From Streptomyces sp. HPF1205 (lineage in GTDB: Bacteria; Actinomycetota; Actinomycetes; Streptomycetales; Streptomycetaceae), in NCBI RefSeq assembly GCF_020400825.1, contig NZ_JAINVH010000049.1, positions 1-42,634 on the forward strand: DNA of 42,634 nucleotides, read 5' to 3'. How positions within the stretch are numbered: position 1 is the stretch's first letter; each line of letters opens with the position of its first letter. This document shows, piece by piece, positions 14,586 through 22,800 of the stretch. The notes under the pieces are model-generated. The model did no database searches. It worked only from the letters and a program-made list of their open reading frames with translations, and was not told the DNA's origin. The position numbers were made by a program, and so were the translations under genes.

Positions 14586-15980
14586 GTGGTGATCGAGCTG
14601 CTGCCCTTTGCGCTGGGCTGGGACGAGGTGGATCCCGCTCGTCACGCGTTCGACGAGGGGTCGGCGGCGGAAGTGGTTCATGCGCTCGGGCCGGCCCGGC
14701 ACGTTCCGAAGCGCCCTGAACTGCCCTACGGCGAACGGGCGTTGTACGCGTGGAGTCACAATGAGGGCCAGCGGTGGGCCGACGCCATGTCGTACGCCTT
14801 GGTCGAACGCTACGGCCGTTGGGTCGTGGGCTGGCGATGGGCCCACGACGAAGGCGACTTCGACGGGGGGCCGGTCGGGAACTGGTGCTGCCCGCTGCAC
14901 TCGATCACAACCGCGCGGGAGACGGTCGACCGTGTCGTGGCGGCGCTGTGCGAGTGGCGGGGGTGGCTGGAGGCGCTGGCCGGGCGGTTCGAGGCGTATC
15001 CGCTGGAGTTGGCCGCCGTGGAGGACCAGCGCATCCTGTGGGAGCGTGCCGCCCACCACCTGATCCTGCAGGTGGTGGACCGTACGGGCTGCGGCAGCGG
15101 TTGGCAGGGGCACTGCCAGCAGGTGCTCACCTGGTTCCTCAGCCGCTGGGGCGTCGCCCCCGGTGTGGCTCAGGGGCTCGTGGACCAGGCGATCGGCGGG
15201 CGGTTCCTGAGCTGGACCGCTCCTGACACCGTGCTGGTCGATGGCGTCGCGGAGCGGCTCGCGCTGTCGCTCCGGCCGGACGAGGCCGCACCGTCAGCCG
15301 TACCGGAACCGGGGCCGGTGGTGGACCATCTGCGGCGCTGGCTGGAGGTGCGCGAGGCCGTGCCGTGGCACGAGTGCCCGGACGGCGGCGGGGGCGCGCC
15401 GGTGGTCCCGTCGCGGGACGGGGTGGTGGAGGACATCCGGGCCTTCGACGGCGCGCTGGACCCGGGTCGCGCGCGGGGTCTGCTGGCCGCCGTGGAGTTG
15501 CTGCGGGCGGACGCGGCTCGCGGCGCGGCGCTGGACTTCGAGCTGCTGCGTACTTGGCAGCGGCACGTCCTGGGGACACCGCAGGCGCCGCCTTTCCGCA
15601 GCCTGCCCGCCTTCGCCAAGGAAGGCCGGGAACGCTACGGCATCGACGCCGACACCCGCGGCCGCTTCGACGCCTGCCTGGCCCAGAGCGCCCCGGACGG
15701 TAAGGCCCCGCTCCCCGCGATCGCTCGGGCCGCCCGCGCGTATCTGGACGTGTGCTTCTTCCATCCCTTCGACGACGGCAACGCCCGCTCCGCCTTCCTC
15801 ACCCTCGTCTTCGTCCTCGCCCGCGAGGGCATCACGCTCGACACGGTCGGTTTGCTGCGACGGCTCTCCTTCCACGCCGGCGACCCGCAGGACGCGCTGG
15901 CCTTGGCCCGTTACGTCGACATCCACATCACCTCGGCCCGGGACAGCGCCGCCTCCGCCGGCTCCCCGGACCGTAAGTGA
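14586..15980 (+). CDS. Fic-domain protein with variant active-site motif
   Basis: 464 residues. The Fic core lies in the last third, with FFHPFDDGNARSAFLTLVFV around His393. Fic enzymes usually move AMP, or another nucleotide moiety, onto a hydroxyl side chain using HxFx(D/E)GNGRxxR. Here His393, Phe395, Asp397, Gly398, Asn399 and Arg401 are kept, but the second Gly is Ala400 and the final Arg is Phe404. The first 240 residues (ELLPFALGWDEVDPARHAFD; GNWCCPLHSITTARETVDRV) belong to no family I recognise. No (S/T)xxxE(G/N) inhibitory helix is evident. GGGGAGG lies eight bases before the GTG at 14586, which fixes the start. An eroded DUF5753 regulator follows directly. The target protein and donor nucleotide are unknown. 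Confidence 0.85.
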   Translation: MVIELLPFALGWDEVDPARHAFDEGSAAEVVHALGPARHVPKRPELPYGERALYAWSHNEGQRWADAMSYALVERYGRWVVGWRWAHDEGDFDGGPVGNWCCPLHSITTARETVDRVVAALCEWRGWLEALAGRFEAYPLELAAVEDQRILWERAAHHLILQVVDRTGCGSGWQGHCQQVLTWFLSRWGVAPGVAQGLVDQAIGGRFLSWTAPDTVLVDGVAERLALSLRPDEAAPSAVPEPGPVVDHLRRWLEVREAVPWHECPDGGGGAPVVPSRDGVVEDIRAFDGALDPGRARGLLAAVELLRADAARGAALDFELLRTWQRHVLGTPQAPPFRSLPAFAKEGRERYGIDADTRGRFDACLAQSAPDGKAPLPAIARAARAYLDVCFFHPFDDGNARSAFLTLVFVLAREGITLDTVGLLRRLSFHAGDPQDALALARYVDIHITSARDSAASAGSPDRK

Positions 15981-16021
15981 TCACCTGACCGGACCGCGCC
16001 CCGCACATCCGGCGCCCGGCG

Positions 16022-16545
16022 AAGGCCGCGTTCACGGCGGCAGCCGAACGGGTGCTGCAGGCGGGCGGCGTCCTGGACGTCCTCCAGGACGAGGTGGACC
16101 GCGCGAAGCTGCCACGGTTCTTCCGGAACTTCGCGTTGATCGAGGCGGAGGTGGTGAGTCGGCTCGAATATGAGCCGCTGCTGATCCCGGGACTGGTGCA
16201 GACGGAAGGCTACGCGCGGGCCGTGTTCGCCGGACACTGCCCGCCGCTGGACGAGGACATCGTCGACCAGCACACGGAAGCGCGGTTGAGCCGTCAGAAG
16301 CTTCTGGCGCGAGTGCCGCTGGCGGAGCTGTCGTTCGTCATCGCCGAGGAGGCGTTGCAGGTGGAGTCGCGCGAGCACCAGCATCTCGGGTACCTCGAGT
16401 CCCAGGGCGTCGGGTGCGTGGTCTCGGGTCCCGCCGATGTCAGTGCCTCAGTGCCTTCGTCTTGCGATAGGGCAAGCTGCGGTCGCAGGCCCTGAACGTC
16501 GAGGAGTCCGCACGGCTCATCGAGCGGATGGTTGGTAAGACATGA
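16022..16545 (+). pseudogene. Degraded DUF5753 (XRE-type) regulator
   Basis: From about 16022 the sequence reads as the ligand-like DUF5753 half of a streptomycete XRE regulator: AAFTAAAERVLQAGGVLDVL, EYEPLLIPGLVQTEGYARAV, HTEARLSRQKLLARVPLAEL. The N-terminal HTH is absent. After EEALQ the usual 50-residue central part is missing and the text jumps to HLGYLESQGVGCVVSGPADV. A frameshift near 16440 and a TAG at 16468-16470 (where family members have Tyr) interrupt the end, but the last codons (GKLRSQALNVEESARLIERM) are still readable down to the TGA at 16543. That stop still overlaps the DUF397 start, as in intact pairs. The gene is clearly non-functional. Confidence 0.85.
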
Positions 16546-16748
16546 GCGTGGAGCAGGTGGCCGGGCACGAGGACGGGCTGTGCTGGTTCAAGAGCAGCTA
16601 CAGCGGATCGGACGGCGGCAACTGCGTAGAGGTCGCCGCAGCGATTGACGCCGTGTACGTACGGGACTCGAAAGCCACGGGCAGCGGCCCGATACTGCGG
16701 GTCGGCCGCGAGCAGTGGGCGGCGTTCGTGGGACTCGCCGCCAAGTAG
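16542..16748 (+). CDS. DUF397 domain protein
   Basis: 68 residues with the full DUF397 pattern: WFKSSYSGSDGGNCVEVA, then VYVRDSKATGSGPILRV and REQWAAFVGLA. In streptomycetes these small proteins are encoded directly after DUF5753/XRE regulators (BldB/WhiJ-like systems) and are thought to antagonise the regulator. Here the partner upstream is a wreck, so this copy is an orphan that may act on a related regulator elsewhere. The ATG overlaps the old TGA of the regulator. Confidence 0.93.
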   Translation: MSVEQVAGHEDGLCWFKSSYSGSDGGNCVEVAAAIDAVYVRDSKATGSGPILRVGREQWAAFVGLAAK

Positions 16749-16845
16749 GGCCGAGCGGGCCGGGCGCGGTTCCTGGACGCGGAAGCGGGCTGGTTCAGCG
16801 CCCGGGCGACGTGGACCAGCCCGCGGCCGTACTTCCCGGCGCGGG

Positions 16846-17607
16846 TCAGTGCTTGGACGGGTCGATCGTCTCGTCGGCCGGTGGCGGGGATATCCGCGGG
16901 GATGTGCCGAAGCCGCTGAACTGGGTTGTCGACGTCTGGATGCCGGAGTTCTCCACCCTGAGGATGTAGGGAGTGCCGCTCGTGGCCACATAGATGTGGG
17001 TGACGGTTCCCTGTGGGGAGGTGTGGACGAGGGGAATGAGGCGTTGGCCGTGGTAGGTGATCGCGGGGCTGCGGGTGACCTTGCCGGCGGTGGCGTCCAC
17101 GTCCAGCGGGGTGAGGGCGATGGCGAGTTTGCAGTACTGGTCGAAGCCGGAGCCGTAGCCGTTCTGCGGCATGATCGCCCACTTGTCGGCGAGTCCTCGG
17201 GCGAATGCCTTGTGGGCCGGCAGCTGTGCGGTCCAGAAGGGGAGGCCGGCTTTCATGTAGAACGTGCCGGCGGCGTCGATGATCCGGATGTGGGCGCCGT
17301 TCTGCTCGACGGCGGCGACGCAGTCGCCCGCCTGGGTGACCGTGGATGTCGAGTGGACGGGTGCGCCCGAGCCGGAACCGCGTACGTCCAGCGTCATGGA
17401 CGTGGCCGTGTGCATGGACTTCAGGGCCTTCACGAGCAGGTCGTGGCCGGCGCCGCCCGTTCTCGCCGCACTTCCTGCCGTCGGCGTGGGCCGCGTGTTC
17501 GCACTCGATGCATTCCCCGTGTGCCCTCCGCAGGCCCCCAGCGCGACGGTGGCGACGGCGGCGGTGAGCGTCATGGTCATCGAGCGTTTGTGGGGGTGGC
17601 TGAGCAT
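16846..17607 (-). CDS. Secreted lipoprotein, LppX/LprG-like
   Basis: 253 residues with a basic N-terminus (MLSHPHKRSM), a short hydrophobic stretch and a lipobox LGAC with Cys26 as the lipidated residue. A Ser/Thr/Pro linker follows (TRPTPTAGSAARTGGAG). The body has the pattern of actinobacterial LppX/LprAFG-like lipoproteins: VKALKSMHTATSMTLDVRGS, AHIRIIDAAGTFYMKAGLPF, QLPAHKAFARGLADKWAIMP. Those bind or shuttle hydrophobic molecules in the cell envelope. The start at 17607 has no obvious ribosome site; Met10 is an alternative. It is monocistronic and divergent from the kinase remnant. Confidence 0.8.
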   Translation of the reverse strand: MLSHPHKRSMTMTLTAAVATVALGACGGHTGNASSANTRPTPTAGSAARTGGAGHDLLVKALKSMHTATSMTLDVRGSGSGAPVHSTSTVTQAGDCVAAVEQNGAHIRIIDAAGTFYMKAGLPFWTAQLPAHKAFARGLADKWAIMPQNGYGSGFDQYCKLAIALTPLDVDATAGKVTRSPAITYHGQRLIPLVHTSPQGTVTHIYVATSGTPYILRVENSGIQTSTTQFSGFGTSPRISPPPADETIDPSKH

Positions 17608-17709
17608 GCGGTCGAACGTATCAGCGTAGGCACCTCGCGTTCCCGGGAAATATCCCCTTCTGCCGGGGCCGGGGCCGGGTGCGGGGGCAGAACCGGCGAT
17701 GTTGCGGCG

Positions 17710-17875
17710 ATGACCGAGCGGGACGAGTACGGGGGCCGTACCGGCATGAGCGGCGGGAACGAGGACGCGCGCGGCGAGCGGGAAGGCGACGTCGACGGGG
17801 GCATCACGCCGCTCACCGCCTTCGACCCGGCGCGCATCGGACCGTACCTGCTGCTCGGCAGGCTGGTGCCGGTGC
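17710..17875 (+). pseudogene. N-terminal stub of a Ser/Thr protein kinase
   Basis: From an ATG at 17710 the frame reads into PLTAFDPARIGPYLLLGRL, which is how many streptomycete Ser/Thr kinases begin just before their Gly-rich loop. The text then breaks: VPVRAGAP appears instead of GAGGMGRVY, and a shifted frame gives GAGA. No kinase sequence follows. The rest of the open frame is only antisense of the SMI1 and Ku genes. This is a cut-off remnant, ending within about 170 bases. Confidence 0.6.
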
Positions 17876-17916
17876 GTGCCGGTGCCCCAAGGTCCGCGGC
17901 AAGGACGCCGCGGCGG

Positions 17917-18528
17917 TCACCACTCCAGCCCGGCAACCATCCATTCGAGCATGCGCCCCTCGTGCACCCGGGGTACCTGGCGCAAGGGGCCGACGGGAGA
18001 GCCGTTCTCGATGCCGTCGCACAAGTCGCGCAGCATCGTTTCCTGGCTGGCCCAGAGCAGGAGGTACTCGGGGTCACCGAAGTTGGTCTCGCCGATCTCA
18101 CCGTAATGTTCCCCCGTCCGGTGGTCGACGAACAGCATGTCTGCGGTGAACGATGCCGCGAACGGAACCCACATGCGGTGGGCGATCCGGCCGCTCACCA
18201 GTTCCCCGTCGCCCTCGTCCATGGCGTCCTGCTCCATGGAGGCGAGAAGGCGCTGGTTCTCCAGGACGCCCGCGGTGTCCAGCAGGTGGTAGTTCAGCAG
18301 GAAGGCCCCGGGTTCCGTACTGGAGCGCCGGGCCGTCACACCGTTGTGCCGGATGAGCAGTGTCCTCAGCCCGGGGTGCAGGGGAAAGCCCAGATCTTGC
18401 TCCAGTTCGTTGAGTTCGGCCGGGGAGGCACCGGGCCGCAGGGCCGCGTGGTCGCCGGGAGCGCGTTCGGCGAGCAGCCGTTCAAGGCGTTCCCACAACG
18501 CGGACAGGTCGTTCGCTCCGGTCTGCAC
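17917..18528 (-). CDS. SMI1/KNR4 (SUKH) family protein
   Basis: 203 residues with the SUKH pattern: SPAELNELEQDLGFPLHPGL, then RTLLIRHNGVTAR, then FVDHRTGEHYGEIGETNFGD, and a helix LLLWASQETMLRDLCDGI near the end. SUKH proteins include immunity proteins of polymorphic toxin systems and also housekeeping adaptors. The GTG at 18528 follows a GGTGGGGGAG run; an upstream ATG at 18639 in frame would add a low-complexity basic leader and is less likely. A giant RHS gene lies 1.3 kb upstream, with Ku in between, so a toxin-immunity link is possible but not shown. Confidence 0.8.
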   Translation of the reverse strand: MQTGANDLSALWERLERLLAERAPGDHAALRPGASPAELNELEQDLGFPLHPGLRTLLIRHNGVTARRSSTEPGAFLLNYHLLDTAGVLENQRLLASMEQDAMDEGDGELVSGRIAHRMWVPFAASFTADMLFVDHRTGEHYGEIGETNFGDPEYLLLWASQETMLRDLCDGIENGSPVGPLRQVPRVHEGRMLEWMVAGLEW

Positions 18529-18720
18529 GCTCTCCCCCACCTCGCGGTCCGTCCCGGCGCCGGCTCCACTGCTTCCGGCCGGCAGCATCCTGGCACACCG
18601 CCGTACCGCCCTCCTGAGCTTCCTGATGGGCGGTGGCAACCCGAGCCGCGGGCGTGCCGAATCGGTCGAGCGCGCCTGCCGGTCGTACGCGGGAGGGGGC
18701 GCGGCGTGGGCCCCGTGAGG

Positions 18721-19710
18721 TCAGCCCGCGCGTTTGCGGGTGGTCTTCTTCGCGGTCTTCTTGGCCGGCTGCTTCTTCGCGGCCTTCTTGGCCGGCTTCT
18801 CCGTGGCCCTCGCGGGAGCCTTCTGGGGGGCCTGTTCCGCACCCTTTCCCGTGGTCTTCTTGGCGGTCGCCCTCGCGGTCTTCTTCGCCGGTTTGCGGTC
18901 GGCCATGTGGTGGACCTCGCCGGGGTGCTCGCGGTCGGCGCGGGCCTGTTCGGTGGCGCGCTGGAGGGCGGTCATGAGGTCGGTGACGCCGGCGGCCTCC
19001 TCTTCGGGGCGGGCGGGGTGCGGCGGCGCGCGGTGCTCGGCCTTGGCGGTGACGAGTTCCTGGACGGCGGCGGCGTACTCGTCGTGCATGGTGGCCATGT
19101 CGAGGTCGCCGAGGGCGTCGATGTAGGCCAGGGCGGCCTGGAGTTCGTCCTCGCCGAGGGCGACGTCGCCGCGGGGTGCGGCGTCGTCGGCGGCGCGGAT
19201 CTCGTCGGGCCAGCGCAGGCGCTGCAGGACCAGGACGTCGCCTTGGGGGTGGATGAGGCCGAGGGCTTCGCCGGAGCCGCGCAGGGTGTATTTGCCGACG
19301 GCGGCCTTGCCGGAGCGGGCCAGCGCGTCGCGCATCAATACGTACGGCTTGTTCGCGGCCGGGCTCTGGGGGGTGAGGAAGTACGGCTGGGCGAACATCT
19401 CGCCCGGAACGCGCGCCAGGTCCAGGAAGCCGTTGATCTCGATGGTCTTCGCGGTCGGCAGCGGCAGGTGGTCCATCTCCTCGTCGGTGATCTCCACCAG
19501 GCGGCCGTCGGGGGCTTCCCAGGCGCGTCCGATGTCGTCGGGCTCCAGCACCTGCTCGTCCTGCTCGCAGATCTTGCGGTAGCGGACCCGGCCGTGGTCG
19601 TCGAGGTGGATCTGCCGGAAGGCGACCTTGTGGCTGGTGACGGCGCCCAGCACGCGTACGGGGATGGCGACCAGGCCGAAGGTCAGCGTGAACTGGGCGA
19701 TGGGCGGCAT
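18721..19710 (-). CDS. ku: Ku protein, non-homologous end joining
   Basis: 329 residues. The beta-barrel core begins MPPIAQFTLTFGLVAIPVRV and includes FRQIHLDDHGRVRYRKICEQ, EPDDIGRAWEAPDGRLVEIT and EMFAQPYFLTPQSPAANKPY, typical of bacterial Ku. The homodimer binds DNA ends and recruits LigD. The C-terminus from about residue 265 is a Lys/Ala/Pro-rich tail of PAKK- and TAKK-type repeats, resembling histone H1 tails; such extensions in streptomycete Ku proteins add non-specific DNA binding. GGAGG precedes the ATG. No ligD is next to it, which is usual because streptomycetes carry several Ku and LigD genes at scattered sites. Confidence 0.95.
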   Translation of the reverse strand: MPPIAQFTLTFGLVAIPVRVLGAVTSHKVAFRQIHLDDHGRVRYRKICEQDEQVLEPDDIGRAWEAPDGRLVEITDEEMDHLPLPTAKTIEINGFLDLARVPGEMFAQPYFLTPQSPAANKPYVLMRDALARSGKAAVGKYTLRGSGEALGLIHPQGDVLVLQRLRWPDEIRAADDAAPRGDVALGEDELQAALAYIDALGDLDMATMHDEYAAAVQELVTAKAEHRAPPHPARPEEEAAGVTDLMTALQRATEQARADREHPGEVHHMADRKPAKKTARATAKKTTGKGAEQAPQKAPARATEKPAKKAAKKQPAKKTAKKTTRKRAG

Positions 19711-19816
19711 GCCGGACCTCCGCTCGGGCGCCCCCCTGGACGGTTCCCCTCGCGGGCAGCGTACGTCCGGCGCCGCGGCCCCGCAGTCCGAGGCGCCGCA
19801 GCCCCCCTCACGGCCT

Positions 19817-19844
19817 GCCGGCCCCAGGGTGTCCTGGGGCCGGC
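19817..19844 (-). terminator. Hairpin after the RHS gene
   Basis: GCCGGCCCCAG at 19817-19827 and CTGGGGCCGGC at 19834-19844 pair perfectly around a six-base loop, 18 bases beyond the RHS stop and upstream of Ku. Stem strength and position fit a terminator of the RHS transcript. Confidence 0.75.
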
Positions 19845-19861
19845 GGGACCCGGGCCGGTTC

Positions 19862-22800
19862 CTACGGCTTGGTCACGGGCACGGTCTCGTTCCAGGTGAA
19901 CGTCTCGGTCATGGTGGGAAGGTGCGTGACGTCCTCGACGCGCGCCTGGAGTGTCTGGAGGCCGGTCTTGATGTAGCCCGGAGGGTTGCCGCCGGGATAC
20001 CTCAGGAGCGACGCGACCGTGGTGTCGTTGGTGACGGTGAACGCCACCTGGGCGCTGCCCCCGCTGTCGTAGCCGGTGATCTGCCAGTGCACGTTGAAGG
20101 AGCCGAGGAAGGCCGCCGTGTGCGTCTCCCCGCAGCCGCTGCCAGCGCTGATGTAGGTGCAGGCGTCCTGGGCCACTTGGAGCCAGGCGGGCTGAAGATT
20201 GTCGGCGTTGTAGTAGGAGGTGTCCTTTGATTTCGGATCGTCAATGCTGACGAGTTTGCAGGCGTCCTCGGGTTTGTCGGCCAGGCACGTTTCGGCACGC
20301 CCGGAGATCTGCTGGCGGACCTTGTCGAGCCAGGCGTGCTGCCGCAGTTCCGCCGTGAAGGCGGAGTCCTGGCCGAACTGGAGATTGAAGTGCGTGCACG
20401 GCTGGCCGGCATCGCTTTCCTCTTTGCAAACGTATCCGGCGCTCAGCCAGCTGGCAGTGAGGAAGTTCTGGGTGCAGCCGGTCCAGCCGGCCCACCCCTG
20501 GCACTGGCTGTCCGGAACCGGGACGTTCACGGTCGGATCGCTCGGGGCCGGCGGCGGGGTCTTCGGCGGAGCCGTCTTCGGCGGGGGCGGCGGTGTGAAG
20601 CGGTGGACGGGTTCGCAGTCCGGGCATGTCGGGTACTTGCCGGAGGGGTCGCTGCCGGTGACCGGGCTGTCGGCGGCGTAGGCGTAGTTGAGCAGTTGCA
20701 GGGGCTTGGTGGAGTCGAAGACGGGGTCGGGTGAGGTGAAGCGGCCGGCCGCCGGGTCGTAGTCGCGTGCGCCCAGGTGGACCAGGCCGTCGGCCTCGTC
20801 GGTGCCGCCGACGAAGCCGTGCTGGTTGGGCCAGGCGGGGGCGGTGCCGCGGCTGCGGCCGAAGGGGTCCTGGCGGCGTTCGGTGGCGGCCTGGGTGCCT
20901 GCCGCGGCGACCGCGAGGGTCGCGGTGCCCTGGTGGTCCGGCATCAGCCAGGTGACGCCCTGGGCGGTGCGCTGGCCGATACTCGTGCCGCCGAAGGTGA
21001 GGTAGCGGGTGGCGGTGGGCGAGGCGGAGCCGGTGGCGAGGTGGAGTTCCTCGCCGGGCAGGTAGAGCGTGGTGCCGGCCGGGTCGTGGGTGAGCAGCCG
21101 GTTGCCGTCGGCGTCGTAGACGTAGGTGGAGGTGCCGGAGCCGGGGTCGGTGACGGTGGCGGTGCGTCCCTGCGCGTTCCAGGTGAGGCTCTGGGTGCCG
21201 GCCGCGGTGCCGGGACGGCCGGTGGTGTTGCCGCCGGCGTCGTAGGTGTACCGCGCGGTGGTGGTGCCTGCCGGGCCTGTGGTGGCGGAGGACAGCAGGG
21301 TGTGCGGCTGGGCGGCGCCGGCCGCCGGGTAGGTGTAGCCGGTCGTGGTGGCGGCGGCTCCCGCGGTGGTGGCGTGGACGGTCAGCGAGGTGCGGTCGCC
21401 CACGGTGTCGTAGCCGTAGCTCTGCCAGTACGGCGCGGGGCCGCCGAGTGCGGCAGTGCTCGGGGCGGTCGCGCAGTCGCCGTCCGCCGGGGTCCAGGCG
21501 GAGGTCAGGCGCCGTTCGGCGTCATAGCCCAGGCACTGGGTGTCGGCCGCGCCCCCGGCCGGGGTGTCGGCGATCTCGGTGACGTCTCCCGCGGGATTCC
21601 GGGCGAGGCTGACGTCGGCCAGGGTGGACGGGGCGGTCTGCCTGATGTCGAGGGTGCGGGTCAGGCGGCGGGTGGCCTCGTCGTAATACAGGCCGCTCTG
21701 CGCCAGGGGGCCGCCGGTGGAGTACGTCAGGACGGATGGTTCACCGAACCGGGTGTATTCGGCGTCGGTGACGTAGCTGGTGTCACCGGTGAGGGTGAGG
21801 GGCTGGCCTGTGTCGGCGTAGGTGTAGCCGAGCGTCTCCATGGGCAGGCCGCCGGCCGCGGGCAGGGTCGTGGTGGAAAGGGTGGTGCCGTCCGCCTTGT
21901 AGGTGGAGCCGAAGGTGTAGCTGCCGGCGAGCGCTCCCTCGGCCGCGGGGACGGTCACGGTGGAGCCGGTGGGCTGGTAGGAGGCGGTGTAGCCCTTGAC
22001 GGCGGTGGTGTAGGCGTTGCCGCCGGAGTAGGCGGTGGAGGCGGTGGGCTTGCCCTTGGCGAGGGTGTCGTAGGTCCATTCGGCGAGTTTCGTGCCGCTG
22101 GTGGTGCCTTCGTACTCGGCGGTTTTGCGGCTGAGCTTGTCGTAGGTGTAGGCGAGGGTTTCGCCGCGGGCGTCGGTGGTGGTCAGCACCCGGCCGGCGT
22201 CGTCGTAGGCCGTGGTGGTGGTGCCCTTGTCGGGGTCGGTGAAGACGGTCCGCCGCTCACGTATGTCGTAGCCGTAGCTCCAGGTGGCGCCGGCGGCGTC
22301 GGTGACGGTCGCGGGCAGGCCCCGGGCGTCGAAGGTGTAGGACGTCGTGTCGTAGGCCCCGGTGGCGGTGCCGCCGTGGAAGGACCGCAGCGCCACGGTA
22401 CGGCCGCGGGCGTCGGTGAGCGTGCTGGTGGCCTGGCCGCCGGGCGGCGGGACGGTGTCGGTGTGGTCTCCGCCGTAGGCGGTGGTGGTGCGCCACTTCT
22501 CGGCGCCCAGGGACCGCAGGACGGACGCGGTCGTCCGGCCGGCGCCGTCGAAGAGGGTGAGGGTCTGCGAGGGGATGGCGTTGTCGCCGGTGGGGTTGAA
22601 CAGGGTGCTGCCGGGGGCGGCCGCGATGATGTAGGCCGCGTTGGCCTTGTAGGCCCGGCCGGCGGTGTCGTAGAAGGTGTCGGTGACCTGGGCGCCGCCG
22701 GCCGGGCCCACCGCCGGGGCCTGGGTCTGGCGGGGGCGCAGCAGGCCGTCGTAGAAGGTGTAGCCGGTGGTGTAGCCGCCGTTGGGGTTGAGGGTGCTGG

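Noticed and set aside
16645..19899. A 1084-codon plus-strand frame
   Set aside because: Apart from the short kinase stub at 17710 it is the antisense of the lipoprotein, SMI1 and Ku genes.
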